A stretch of DNA of 64,000 nt from Candidatus Brocadia sapporoensis (GTDB lineage: Bacteria; Planctomycetota; Brocadiia; Brocadiales; Brocadiaceae), in NCBI RefSeq assembly GCF_001753675.2, contig NZ_MJUW02000112.1:1-64000 (forward strand), read 5' to 3'. The notes beneath the pieces are model-generated. The model made no database searches and was not told the DNA's origin. It was given only the letters and a program-made list of their open reading frames with translations. Made by a program: the position numbers and the translations under genes. This document shows positions 46,506 to 54,896 of this stretch, piece after piece. Numbering within the stretch: position 1 is the stretch's first letter; every line of letters starts with the position of its first letter.

Positions 46506-46601
46506 TCAAACTGCTTTAATCTCGTGCCGCGGTGCAAGGTGCGCATACCTTAAAAACATCTTAATGTCTTTGAGTTCCAAGTCTCTTTTATAGATTTTCA
46601 T
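46506..46601 (-). pseudogene. Tyrosine-recombinase (phage-type integrase) C-terminal stub
   Basis: A 31-codon reading frame from ATG to TGA ends with LKDIKMFLRYAHLAPRHEIK, a close likeness of the C-terminal LGHKDIKMTLRYAHLAP block of tyrosine recombinases that contains the nucleophilic tyrosine. The GH and T of that block are mutated, and everything upstream is missing. It lies 37 bp from the 3' end of tRNA-Pro, where island integrases usually sit. Confidence 0.6.
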
Positions 46602-46639
46602 GTCATTGTCCTTTTCCTAAAATAAACCTTAAAAACCAG

Positions 46640-46855
46640 CAGTATTTTGTTAAAAACTTAAGCGGCGAATTTTTTCTTCAGTCATTGCGATTTGATTTTG
46701 AAATAGTCACGGGCAAGATGTTCGTTCTTTGAGAGTGTGCTTGTTGAGGAGAATTCCGACAGGGAATTGATCGCCGGTTTGAATTTATTGTTGGCAGGCG
46801 GGTATTTTCATCACCCTTGTTCCACTTACCCGATTCTGGAGAATATCCGGGAAAG
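46640..46855 (-). pseudogene. Decayed IS4/IS701-like transposase, 3' part
   Basis: This stretch aligns by eye with the left end of the intact IS at 48021: a worn terminal repeat (46640-46657), TTAAGCGGCG, and the C-terminal coding part. After about 46790 the sequence jumps to the region coding GKWNKGDENT, equivalent to GKWNKDDDYT of the intact transposase, so an internal block has been deleted. Frames are broken. Together with 47740-48020 it marks an older copy of the same family. Confidence 0.65.
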
Positions 46856-46927
46856 GCGTTTTTAATTCGTTTACAATCTTAGGAAAAATGTCATTCAATA
46901 TTTATCGTGAGGTGTTTTTATCTTTTT

Positions 46928-47057
46928 GTAACACTTTAGTTTTTTAAAAATTTTCCATAAAAACCGGATATTAAATGTAGTAGGGGCAGGTTTCAAACCT
47001 ACCCCTATCAAGACAACATTGTTTATAATAGAGGGTTTAAAAAAACTAAAGTGTTAC
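46928..47057. repeat. MITE-like element with 18-bp terminal inverted repeats and an inner palindrome
   Basis: GTAACACTTTAGTTTTTT at 46928-46945 recurs inverted and perfect at 47040-47057. Inside lies a second palindrome, arms 46981-46993 and 46995-47007 around the core AGGGGCAGGTTT, with one mismatch. No target-site duplication is clear. It could be a small non-autonomous element or a large RNA fold; the right arm lies about 20 nt before the ribosome binding site of the DUF1566 gene. Confidence 0.55.
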
Positions 47058-47092
47058 CTTTCTTTAAATTTTTTTAGAAGGAGGGGAAAGCG

Positions 47093-47662
47093 ATGATGCT
47101 GAAGGGTAAGAAAGTATTATGGTTAATGTCTGTATGGATAGTTTCTGCAATGTATGGTGGGTTTGCCAGTGCGGACGATCTGGAGCCCTCTGCTCCTTCC
47201 GGGCAAACCATAAGGGCAACGAAGGAACTTCAACCCGCATGGAGCAAGAAGATAAAGAAGGCATCAAAGCGTTTTCAAATAGTACTGGATGGGGAAGGCG
47301 TGCTGGATAAAGAGACGGAGCTTGTGTGGGAGAAGTCTCCGGATACAGAAGCCAGAACGTGGATTGATGCTGTGTATTATGCCTATACCAAGAGTGTGGG
47401 AGGTCGTAAAGGGTGGCGATTGCCTACGGTTGAGGAATTGGCAAGTCTGGTAGATCCGACGCAGAACGGTCCTGCCTTGCCCAGTGACCATCCCTTTACC
47501 AATGTGCAGTCGGGCTACTATTGGTCGTCTACTTCCTATGTTAATGATATCAGCCTCGCGTGGGACGTGAGTTTCTACTATGATGACGTGAGCTTCTACG
47601 ATAAGACCTACAATAGCTACGTATGGTGTGTACGAGGCGGACACGGCTATGATGCTCCGTGA
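47093..47662 (+). CDS. Exported DUF1566-domain protein
   Basis: A 189-residue protein with a signal peptide (about residues 1-27, ending ASADD). The C-terminal ~110 residues match the DUF1566 pattern: TELVWEKSP, WRLPTVEELASLVD, then FTNVQSGYYWSSTSY and a final WCVRGGHGYD. Such domains are common in secreted or surface proteins of Planctomycetes and Deltaproteobacteria; function unknown. AAGGAGGGG precedes ATG 47093. The gene sits between two parts of a decayed insertion sequence. Confidence 0.8.
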   Translation: MMLKGKKVLWLMSVWIVSAMYGGFASADDLEPSAPSGQTIRATKELQPAWSKKIKKASKRFQIVLDGEGVLDKETELVWEKSPDTEARTWIDAVYYAYTKSVGGRKGWRLPTVEELASLVDPTQNGPALPSDHPFTNVQSGYYWSSTSYVNDISLAWDVSFYYDDVSFYDKTYNSYVWCVRGGHGYDAP

Positions 47663-47739
47663 TTTGGTAATTTAAGTAATTTGATAATTTGGGGGTGGAG
47701 GGGGTTTCCCCCTGCCTGTTATTTTTTGGGAGATTCATA

Positions 47740-48020
47740 AGCATCCAGTAAACTTCTTTTGTAGTCTTTAAAAAGGGCGTAGAGGTCAAGGACAAACATA
47801 TCCATTTGTTTATTGCTGAGACGTGAGAAAAAGTGTTTGAGGAATTTGTCTAACAGAGAGATTGCTACATCGAAAATACTCAAATCCTTTGTTCCCGTTG
47901 TTGGTTGACAGAGAAGTTCACTAGTATAGTTGATAGCAGGGGGGCAGAGGAATGAGCCCAGCAGAAAGTAAGTCGCATTGCATTGATTTATAGTAAGTTG
48001 AGTAGCATTCTACTTATGAC
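47740..48020 (-). pseudogene. Decayed IS4/IS701-like transposase, 5' part
   Basis: Similar by eye to 49185-49460, the N-terminal coding part and right end of the intact IS (shared ACTTCTTTTGTAGTCTTTAA-like text, CAAATCCTTTG, TAGTAAGTTGAGT). Frames are broken. The sequence ends at TTATGAC (48014-48020), where the intact IS has inserted; it continues at 49508. Confidence 0.65.
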
Positions 48021-49507
48021 CATTACTTTGTTAAAAAATTAAGCGGCGCAATTTTTCTTAAGGCGTTTGGATTTAATTTTAAAATAGCCATCGGCAAGTA
48101 TTTCGTTCTTTGATAAGGCATTGGTAGAGGCAAATTCGAGCAGAGAATTGACAGCCTGTTTGATTTCATTGAAGGTTGTCGGTTTCGTTTCAAGGATTTT
48201 CGCAAGATAGGCATTTTGTTTGATCCAGTAGGTGAGAGTCCATGCAACAAGACAGAGATTCCAGTATCTCTCAATCTTGTTGATATGTCGGACCTGGTAG
48301 TGGTCAAAGTAAAAGGTGTCCTTGAGTTCCTTGAAACTGTGTTCAATGCCCCAACGGAGCAGGTAGTTTGCAATGACCATTTTGGCAGAGGCACGGAGAT
48401 TATTGGTAATAAGGATATGATAGGTGTAGTCGTCGTCCTTATTCCACTTGCCCAAAATGACCACAAACTTGATGGGTACAACACAATCTTTCAGCTTTGC
48501 CTCGAACGAATAGGTTTTATGGGAAACTTCAGAGCCATCCGTGGTTTTGAATTTAACGAATTTGATTTTATCCCAGTAATGCTTTTTGATGAGGGTCACG
48601 ATTCTTCGGCTATGGCTCAGAACATCTGGTTTGACAAGACACATCGTTTTCTTTACGGGATGGCGCATGAAGATGTTTCTGTTAGATTTTATTTCGGAAT
48701 AGAAGATTTTGCCTTCCTTGTGAATGTGCGTGAGGAAGCGTGTCGTCGCATACCAGGAGTCGAAGACAGTGCCGGAGAAATCCATGGTTTTTGAGCAGGC
48801 GTCAAAGAGTTCCAGGGCGATTTGTATTTTGTCTTTGAACGGAGGATTGTTTTTTCCTCCGGGAAACTCCCTGGCAGGAAGGTAGGGAATGATGTCGATG
48901 GGAAAATGCTTCGACTCTGAGACGAAAGTAGCGCCGACACCGACATTGCAGACCTCTTTCCTTTTGAGTGGTCCGCAATATTGCCACTTTGCTCCCTCGG
49001 TCTTCTTTGCAAAGGGTTTCGGGCAGCCAGTGTCATCGATGGCGAGAAGCCCGTCTTTGGTGGGAGCAGTGGTTCTTTGTTTTTGAATGATTTCCAGCCT
49101 TGTGCGTTTGATTGCCTGGATATCCCATTTTGAATCTGAGAAGAAGTATTGAAACTTCTGATAATCGGTGTGAGTGGCTTTTGCCATTCCATCAAGGGAG
49201 TTTCTTTTGTAGTCTTTAAAGAAGGCATAGATGACGAGGGTAAACACGGCCATTTGTTTTTTGCTGAAACAAGAGGCGAAATTTTTCAGAAACGTATTTA
49301 ACAGAGGAATGTTTGCAGAAAAAATACTCAAATCCTTTGCTCCTGTTGTTGGTTTATTGAAAAGTTCACAAGTGCAATTAATAGCAGGAGTAAAGGAATA
49401 AGTCAAGTGCAAAATAAGTCGCAAAGCATTGATTTGTAGTAAGTTGAGTCAAATTCGACTTATGACTTAAAAATATTTTTTTACATGCGTTTTTTAACAA
49501 AGTAATG
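48021..49507 (-). mobile_element. Complete IS4/IS701-family insertion sequence
   Basis: The element is bounded by perfect 18-bp terminal inverted repeats (CATTACTTTGTTAAAAAA at 48021-48038, its complement at 49490-49507). It is flanked by a perfect 7-bp direct repeat TTATGAC (48014-48020 and 49508-49514), the target duplication. Length 1,487 bp. It carries one transposase gene on the minus strand. Intact ends and duplication argue for a recent insertion. Confidence 0.92.
48039..49424 (-). CDS. IS4/IS701-like DDE transposase
   Basis: A 461-residue transposase with an RNase H-like DDE core: first Asp in LAIDDTGCPK (about residue 128), second in GTVFDSWYATTRF (about 222), and the Glu in the C-terminal Y-x2-R-W-x-I-E-x2-F-K signature LLRWGIEHSFKELKD (about 375). 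The start is a TTG at 49424; a later ATG (such as the one opening MAVFTLVIYAFF) could be used. The frame is intact and both ends of the IS are present, so it may be active. Confidence 0.88.
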   Translation of the reverse strand: MRLILHLTYSFTPAINCTCELFNKPTTGAKDLSIFSANIPLLNTFLKNFASCFSKKQMAVFTLVIYAFFKDYKRNSLDGMAKATHTDYQKFQYFFSDSKWDIQAIKRTRLEIIQKQRTTAPTKDGLLAIDDTGCPKPFAKKTEGAKWQYCGPLKRKEVCNVGVGATFVSESKHFPIDIIPYLPAREFPGGKNNPPFKDKIQIALELFDACSKTMDFSGTVFDSWYATTRFLTHIHKEGKIFYSEIKSNRNIFMRHPVKKTMCLVKPDVLSHSRRIVTLIKKHYWDKIKFVKFKTTDGSEVSHKTYSFEAKLKDCVVPIKFVVILGKWNKDDDYTYHILITNNLRASAKMVIANYLLRWGIEHSFKELKDTFYFDHYQVRHINKIERYWNLCLVAWTLTYWIKQNAYLAKILETKPTTFNEIKQAVNSLLEFASTNALSKNEILADGYFKIKSKRLKKNCAA

Positions 49508-49552
49508 TTATGACTTGACGATATTTTTTCACATTTGGTTTTTATTAAAAGG
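49508..49552. mobile_element. Right-end remnant of the decayed IS
   Basis: TTATGACTT, then a run of T, CACAT and TTTTTATTAAA matches by eye the right end of the intact IS (49464-49505). It therefore continues the broken copy from 47740-48020 across the new insertion. Confidence 0.55.
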
Positions 49553-49563
49553 AGGAATATACG

Positions 49564-49935
49564 ATGATCCCAGAGAAACTGCTGGAAATTATGAAGAAGG
49601 ACGGAGTTGTTGCTATCGCTACCCTGGGCCCAGATGGGCCCCATATGGTTAATACTTGGAATAGCTACCTCAGAATTTCACAAGATGGACGGCTATTTAT
49701 CCCTGCGGGCTACATGCACAAAACAGAGGCCAACATTGCCTACAATCCAAATGTGTTAATAACGCTGGGGAGTAGTAAGGTTAAGGGCTTGCATGGAGCA
49801 GGCGCTGGTTTCTTGATCAAAGGAAAGGCGTGTTTCATTACATCCGGTCCTGATTTTGATTTCTTGAAAGAAAAGTTCAGTTGGCTACGCGCCACCTTGT
49901 CCGTTACAATCGAATCCGCCACCCAAACCTGGTGA
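49564..49935 (+). CDS. Pyridoxamine 5'-phosphate oxidase-family FMN-binding protein
   Basis: A 123-residue split-barrel flavin-binding protein. The start MIPEKLLEIMKKDGVVAIATLGPDG and HMVNTWNSYLRIS fit the PNPOx-like family, which includes small flavin reductases and F420 or heme-degrading relatives. AAAGGAGG precedes ATG 49564, just at the end of the decayed IS, so the gene may have lost its native promoter. Substrate unknown. Confidence 0.78.
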   Translation: MIPEKLLEIMKKDGVVAIATLGPDGPHMVNTWNSYLRISQDGRLFIPAGYMHKTEANIAYNPNVLITLGSSKVKGLHGAGAGFLIKGKACFITSGPDFDFLKEKFSWLRATLSVTIESATQTW

Positions 49936-50056
49936 AGACGTAATTGTGCAGGTTTGTCAATCTATGAAAAAGTGTTGATTACAACAGACGTTGCCGAACC
50001 AGTGTCGCTGTTTAACGCTGGTACGGCCTCTTTTAGAAAGAGACCCTTCGCTTATT

Positions 50057-51043
50057 TTACGGTGCCCAAAGGTACATAAATGATGGTGTGCCTGAATTGA
50101 CGAATGTTTTTAGGTCGATATTAAGAAGATTGATAGTTCCAAAACCGGCACTGCTGAGCTGTGAATAAATGTTGTTTTTGTAAGCGCCGGGTCTGTGATA
50201 CATGACGATACTTGCCTCTGTTAGTCCAGCTTCCTCCTTTGCCAGTGAAATGGCCTCGTCGAGGTATCCAATCCGATCAACAAGGCCATATTCCAATGCC
50301 TGCTGGGCAGTATAAATTCTGCCATCAGCAAGTGACCTAAGTTTTTCTGGAGTTAGTCCTTTCCTGTTTTCTGCAATGACCATCAAAAATCTTTCGTAAA
50401 GAGTATCCATGACACCCTGAAATATCTTTCGTTCGTCGTCTGTCATTGTTTTCAAGGGTGACCCCATGTCCTTGTATTCACCTGTCTTGATTGAGGTGTC
50501 TTTTACGCCAATCTTTTGGAGAAGTCCTTCCATACTGAGATTGAGCATGATAACACCAATACTGCCGGTAACCGTTGTGGGATGCGCTATAATCTTATCT
50601 GCAGAAACGGCCACGTAGTAGCCACCGGACGCCCCTAAATCCATAATACATGCAATAACCTTTCTATCAGTACCTTTCTTAAATTGTTCGATTTCGTGAT
50701 AAATCATGTCCGATGCGGTAACCGTGCCGCCTGGGCTATTGATACGGAGGATGATAGCTTTTATATATTTGTCTCTGGCTGCCGTTTTCAGCTCTTCTTT
50801 GATAAGAGCAACCATATCCGGTTCGTCTGACAAACCGGCAAGGCCTTGCCTTTTCGTTTCCGAAATAATACCGGAAACGTCTATTACGAGTATCTTATTC
50901 TTTCCACTTCCTGCGACTGCTGTTTCCCTGAGTGGTTCAATTGTTGGTACCAAGGATACCGATATAAAACTGCAGCCCGAAGTAAAGATGAGACACAAAA
51001 CCAAAACGGTAACCGAGATGGAAAACAAATATTCACGTTTCAT
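50057..51043 (-). CDS. sppA: Signal peptide peptidase SppA-like serine protease
   Basis: Degrades cleaved signal peptides in the membrane. I choose ATG 51043 (MKREYLFS); the frame extends six codons further. The N-terminus has a lipobox-like FTSGC after a hydrophobic stretch. The Ser nucleophile is in DLGASGGYYVAVSADK (about residue 150), and the general-base lysine would lie in IKTGEYKDMGSP near 200. Length about 328 residues is that of the short, B. subtilis-like SppA. The clan fold is recalled, not computed. Confidence 0.88.
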   Translation of the reverse strand: MKREYLFSISVTVLVLCLIFTSGCSFISVSLVPTIEPLRETAVAGSGKNKILVIDVSGIISETKRQGLAGLSDEPDMVALIKEELKTAARDKYIKAIILRINSPGGTVTASDMIYHEIEQFKKGTDRKVIACIMDLGASGGYYVAVSADKIIAHPTTVTGSIGVIMLNLSMEGLLQKIGVKDTSIKTGEYKDMGSPLKTMTDDERKIFQGVMDTLYERFLMVIAENRKGLTPEKLRSLADGRIYTAQQALEYGLVDRIGYLDEAISLAKEEAGLTEASIVMYHRPGAYKNNIYSQLSSAGFGTINLLNIDLKTFVNSGTPSFMYLWAP

Positions 51044-51126
51044 AAGGAGAATAGTATACAATAATTCTCTTGGTTAACATAGAATATTTTAGATATCAAA
51101 CCGTAATACTATAAAATGCACGCAAG

Positions 51127-51871
51127 TCAAATTCCGGAGCCGTCTGAACAATTTATATTGCAGTACTTTGGCCCATCGTCACTGGCATTTGCCAGGTGTC
51201 GACAGCGGCCTGTTCGTAGGCCTTCTTCCCATTTGGCCGGTGTAGTGCAGCATTCGCACCCAGTGCTGGGATAGTTTTGTTTATGCAGGGGAGCACAGGC
51301 ATGTTATTTTACTGAAGGTATGTCTGAATCTGTTCGTTTATCCAGTCAAATATCAGGTGCAGGGTGTACCACTCTCTCCGGGAATCCTGGATAAGAGTCG
51401 CCAGTTTGGCGCGCCGGCCGCCTATGCAACGGCGTAATCCAATCATTGCAAGTCTGCGTCCAGACTGCTCCATACGGGTAATAAATGGTACAGTTTTCGC
51501 AAACGATAGTATTTTTTCTGGCCGTAGCGGGAGGAATATAATTTTCATTCAAATTTCTTTTCCTGCTGCTCCGTAATCAGTTCCGGGTATAAGGTCACGA
51601 TGGTTAATTGGTAATGGCGAATAAATTCATCCGGAGGTTGCAGAGTTTTCCGGAAATGGTAGCCCGTATCTACGAATAGCACCTCGTTTCGCAGTTCCAT
51701 ACGATAAAAGCAGTGCCTCAGAACCAAGGCTGAACTCTGCATGCTGCTTAAAAGGACGGCATCCTTGCCAATGACCTCCACTGCCCGTCTAATGTGCTCC
51801 ATAAGAGTGAAGCACTCCAACTGCTTATTTGCGGTTGATACATCGAGTTCCAAAGTGTCTTTCATCGTCAT
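51127..51871 (-). pseudogene. cysH: Decayed APS/PAPS reductase
   Basis: Reading the minus strand from ATG 51871, the first frame gives LLSSMQSSALVLRHCF and EVLFVDTGYHF, hallmarks of CysH, and stops at 51545. A second frame (51548-51309) continues RMEQSGRRLAMIGLRR and LIQDSRREWYTLH to YLQ, then TAA. A third frame yields NYPSTGCECCTTPAKWEEG and PKYCNINCSDGSGI down to TGA at 51127. So one nonsense change and at least two frameshifts break a gene of about 245 codons. The C-terminal Fe-S cysteines are still readable. It cannot make a working enzyme. Confidence 0.85.
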
Positions 51872-52164
51872 TTCATCCTGCTAAGGAGTGCATGCAGTAA
51901 CATGCCGTGCCGTTACATAAAGAATTGTACCTATAATAAATTTATCAGGAGCATTTCTAAAGGTTAATTCGAATGTACGCTTTCTTTCAATGAAAAACCG
52001 GAGAGATATAACGGTCTGTTCTTTTGTTGATAACTGAAAGAAGCATGAGAGATTTCAGAATCAATTCATTTGTCTTGCATTTATCAATTCATTTTGATAC
52101 TATGCCGTAAAATTTATGGCTAAGTATATTTAAAAAGGTTGTCATCTGAGAAGGAGGAGTTGGT

Positions 52165-53049
52165 ATTCAGAAAAATCTCCTGGCAGGTAGCCATTTTGAG
52201 TGGATTTTTTTTTTCATTATTGGGTTAGCGATAGGGAGTTTTTTAAATGTTTGTATCTATCGCATCCCGAGGAAAAAGTCTCTCGTGTCGCCTCGTTCGT
52301 TTTGCCCAATATGTCAAACTCAGGTTTGCTGGTATGATAATATCCCCGTGTTGAGCTACCTGTTGCTTCGGGGACATTGCCGCACTTGTAGGACTAAAAT
52401 ATCGTTACGATATCCGCTTATAGAGTTATTGACCGGGAGCCTGTTTACGCTTCTGTATATTTTTGTTCAATACCGGCAGGAATCGCTGTGTGTTCTTGTT
52501 GGCTATCTGGCACTCTGTTGTGCCCTGATAATATCGACCTTTGTGGATATCGAGTTCCTTGTTATTCCCAACGAGATTACTTTTGTGGGCATCCCACTTG
52601 CATTCCTTTTCAGTGTAGTCTGTCCTTGTTTGCATAATGAACCGGACACTCTGAGAAATTTCACTCTGATGGGTATCACCAGGTTAGATTCGCTAATTGC
52701 ATCCTTGTCTGGGGCTCTGGTGGGCGGAGGCCTGATATTTCTTTGCAGTGTTGTAGGGAAATGGGTGTTCCGAAAAGAGGCCATGGGTTTTGGGGACGTC
52801 AAACTTATGGGCATGGTAGGTGGGATGGTAGGTTGGAAACTGGCGGTAGCGATATTTTTTGTTGCACCTTTTTTCGGGCTTTTTATGGGTATTCCGGTTT
52901 TACTCATGAAAAAAACACATTTGATACCCTACGGGCCGTTTTTATCACTGGCCACGCTTGTATGTATATTTTTCCAGGATTATTTTCTGAGAATTGTAGA
53001 TCTCTATTTTCAGGTTTTTACCGTGTTATTTACCGGATTTCATACTTAA
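52165..53049 (+). CDS. pilD: Type IV prepilin peptidase / N-methyltransferase
   Basis: An inner-membrane aspartyl protease that cuts and methylates type IV pilins or pseudopilins. Coding text begins well before the first normal start codon (GTG 52285): the family N-terminus FFIIGLAIGSFLNVCIYRIP is encoded at 52205-52264. In that frame the only codon well placed after AAGGAGG (52151-52157) is ATT at 52165, 7 nt downstream, and an in-frame TGA lies upstream. The predicted product is 294 residues. The zinc cysteines CPIC and CRTC and the catalytic aspartates in VDIEFLVIP and GFGDVKLMG are present. No pilin genes are adjacent. Confidence 0.82.
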   Translation: MQKNLLAGSHFEWIFFFIIGLAIGSFLNVCIYRIPRKKSLVSPRSFCPICQTQVCWYDNIPVLSYLLLRGHCRTCRTKISLRYPLIELLTGSLFTLLYIFVQYRQESLCVLVGYLALCCALIISTFVDIEFLVIPNEITFVGIPLAFLFSVVCPCLHNEPDTLRNFTLMGITRLDSLIASLSGALVGGGLIFLCSVVGKWVFRKEAMGFGDVKLMGMVGGMVGWKLAVAIFFVAPFFGLFMGIPVLLMKKTHLIPYGPFLSLATLVCIFFQDYFLRIVDLYFQVFTVLFTGFHT

Positions 53050-53122
53050 ATCACGACGGAATGTAAAGTACTTAATTCTTACGCAGTGAAATTTTCTTTA
53101 CCGTGAAAGGAGAGAAGCATAT

Positions 53123-53776
53123 ATGGTGAAAGGGCATGGTTTCGTGCGGAGTTTTTGTCTGATTGGAATAGCTGGGGTGTTGGTAGCGGGTACTGGTTGC
53201 GGGGAGGTGAAAAGGTTACGTCGGGAAAATCAGCAATTAAACGAGCAACTAACAAGCCTGCAGCAGGAGAATGCCGATTTATCGTCGAAAGCAGGTCAGT
53301 ACGAGAGTGAACTGAGTAAGCTTGAAAGTTCAAAAAGAGCATTGGAGGCAAAATTACAAGGCACTGGGGCGAGCGTGCGGATAAAAAATGGCGCAGTTTC
53401 GGTAACACTTCCCGGCTCTGTGTTGTTTGATTCCGGGCAAACCACCTTACGCCCGCAATCTAAAGAAACCCTTAAGAAGATTGCCGGTATTCTGAAGACA
53501 GAGGCTTCATCAGAAATCGTTAGGATTGAAGGCCATACCGATGATGATCCGATTAGCAAACAAAAGGATAAATACAAATCAAATTGGGAATTATCAACGG
53601 CACGGGCAGCAGCCGTTCTGCACTACTTGGTGGAAGAATGTGGTATATCTCCCACAAGAGTTTATCTTGCTGGATTTGGGCAATATCAGCCCATAGCAGA
53701 CAACAAATCGAAAGCCGGCAAGTCAAGCAATCGAAGAGTGGAGTTTGTGATCGTTCCCAGGGGCTCTGGCGGATAG
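53123..53776 (+). CDS. OmpA-family lipoprotein with coiled coil
   Basis: A 217-residue outer-membrane or cell-wall linker. A signal peptide with lipobox AGTGC (near residue 27) is followed by a coiled coil (about 30-75, leucine/glutamine/glutamate-rich), then the peptidoglycan-binding OmpA/MotB C-terminal domain with IEGHTDDDPI, LSTARAAAVLHYL and GFGQYQPIADN...NRRVEFVI. AAAGGAGAG precedes the start. hisH begins 9 bp after its stop, but a functional link is unlikely. Confidence 0.88.
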   Translation: MVKGHGFVRSFCLIGIAGVLVAGTGCGEVKRLRRENQQLNEQLTSLQQENADLSSKAGQYESELSKLESSKRALEAKLQGTGASVRIKNGAVSVTLPGSVLFDSGQTTLRPQSKETLKKIAGILKTEASSEIVRIEGHTDDDPISKQKDKYKSNWELSTARAAAVLHYLVEECGISPTRVYLAGFGQYQPIADNKSKAGKSSNRRVEFVIVPRGSGG

Positions 53777-53785
53777 AATTTTATC

Positions 53786-54409
53786 ATGATTGTGATTGTA
53801 GATTACGGGATGGGGAATCTCCGCAGTGTAGAGAAAGCTTTTGAACGGTTTGGCTTTCCGGTCAAGGTTACCGATAATCCCAGTGAGGTCATTCATGCAG
53901 AGAAACTAGTGCTTCCCGGTGTTGGGGCATTTCGGGATGCTATGGATGGTTTACGTCAGAGGGGCCTTATAGAACCGGTGAAAAATAGTATCCGTTCAGG
54001 CAAACCATTTCTTGGTATATGTCTTGGTTTGCAATTGCTGTTTTCCAAAGGGTATGAAGACGGTGAGCATGAGGGTTTAAATATAATTTCAGGAAAGGTT
54101 GTCCGTTTTGACTTTCCTGAAAATAAGACGAACGGAAGATTAAAGATTCCTCATATGGGTTGGAATCAGATCAGTTTCATGAAAAAGCGCATACCAATAC
54201 TGAGTAATGTTCCCAACAATGTCTATATGTATTTTGTGCATTCTTACTACGTCTGCCCTGACGACGAAAGTGTTATTGCTACGAAAACAGAATATGGTGT
54301 ATGTTTTACTTCTATGATCTGGTACAAGAATATCTATGCAACTCAGTTTCATCCGGAAAAGAGCCAAGAGTTTGGGCTTACGCTCCTTAAGAATTTTGGT
54401 AATTTGTAA
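53786..54409 (+). CDS. hisH: Imidazole glycerol phosphate synthase, glutaminase subunit HisH
   Basis: Provides ammonia from glutamine to HisF for imidazole glycerol phosphate formation. The class-I amidotransferase triad is visible: Cys in [12 protein letters not shown] (about residue 79) and His-x-Glu in QFHPEKSQ (about 188). The start [19 protein letters not shown] is typical. 207 residues is normal length. hisA is about 490 bp downstream; hisF is not in the window. Confidence 0.95.
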   Translation: MIVIVDYGMGNLRSVEKAFERFGFPVKVTDNPSEVIHAEKLVLPGVGAFRDAMDGLRQRGLIEPVKNSIRSGKPFLGICLGLQLLFSKGYEDGEHEGLNIISGKVVRFDFPENKTNGRLKIPHMGWNQISFMKKRIPILSNVPNNVYMYFVHSYYVCPDDESVIATKTEYGVCFTSMIWYKNIYATQFHPEKSQEFGLTLLKNFGNL

Positions 54410-54896
54410 AGAGATTGTGTTTAAAATAAGCTATGTTCAGGATACGCACAAAAATTGCATAACTGAAAAGATGTCCTGATAACTGTCGTTTGTTCGTCTC
54501 AAACTTGATGGCAAGGGCTCCAAACTTTTGCCTTACCCACATCAAACTCTCTTACAGAATGAACTAAAGAAGTCCTCCCTGCGGGAGGGTTAAGGGATGG
54601 GTTTAATCGTATTATAAAAGTCGCCCAATGTGTAACGGGATTGTATAGGAATTTTCATTGTATTTAAGCGGGTTATAAGGTGGCATGGACAAACTTGCCT
54701 GTTTATGGTGTTTGAGTATACACTTGGATTTGGAATATATTACGCTGGCAAACAAAGTTTGTCGGCGTCACCCGGTAACCGAAGACATACCTTGATATTT
54801 GATATCTTTTAAAGACATTTTTGATATTTTCAGCAAAAATTATAAATGAAGTTAATCCTGACAGGGTTGACTAATTTGTTAAATTCAACAGATAAC
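54410..54896. other. Intergenic region between hisH and hisA
   Basis: No open frame with coding character. A short GC hairpin (CCTCCC TGC GGGAGG, 54574-54588) lies in the middle and could be a weak terminator or dispersed repeat. If hisA starts at ATG 54846 instead of 54897 the region is 51 bp shorter. Confidence 0.4.

Noticed and set aside
51309-51548. A separate 79-residue gene
   Set aside because: Its text is the middle of CysH and continues from and into neighbouring frames, so it is part of the pseudogene.
54574-54588. Short GC hairpin as the hisH terminator
   Set aside because: No T-run follows and it lies 165 bp from the stop codon; kept only as a note in the gap entry.
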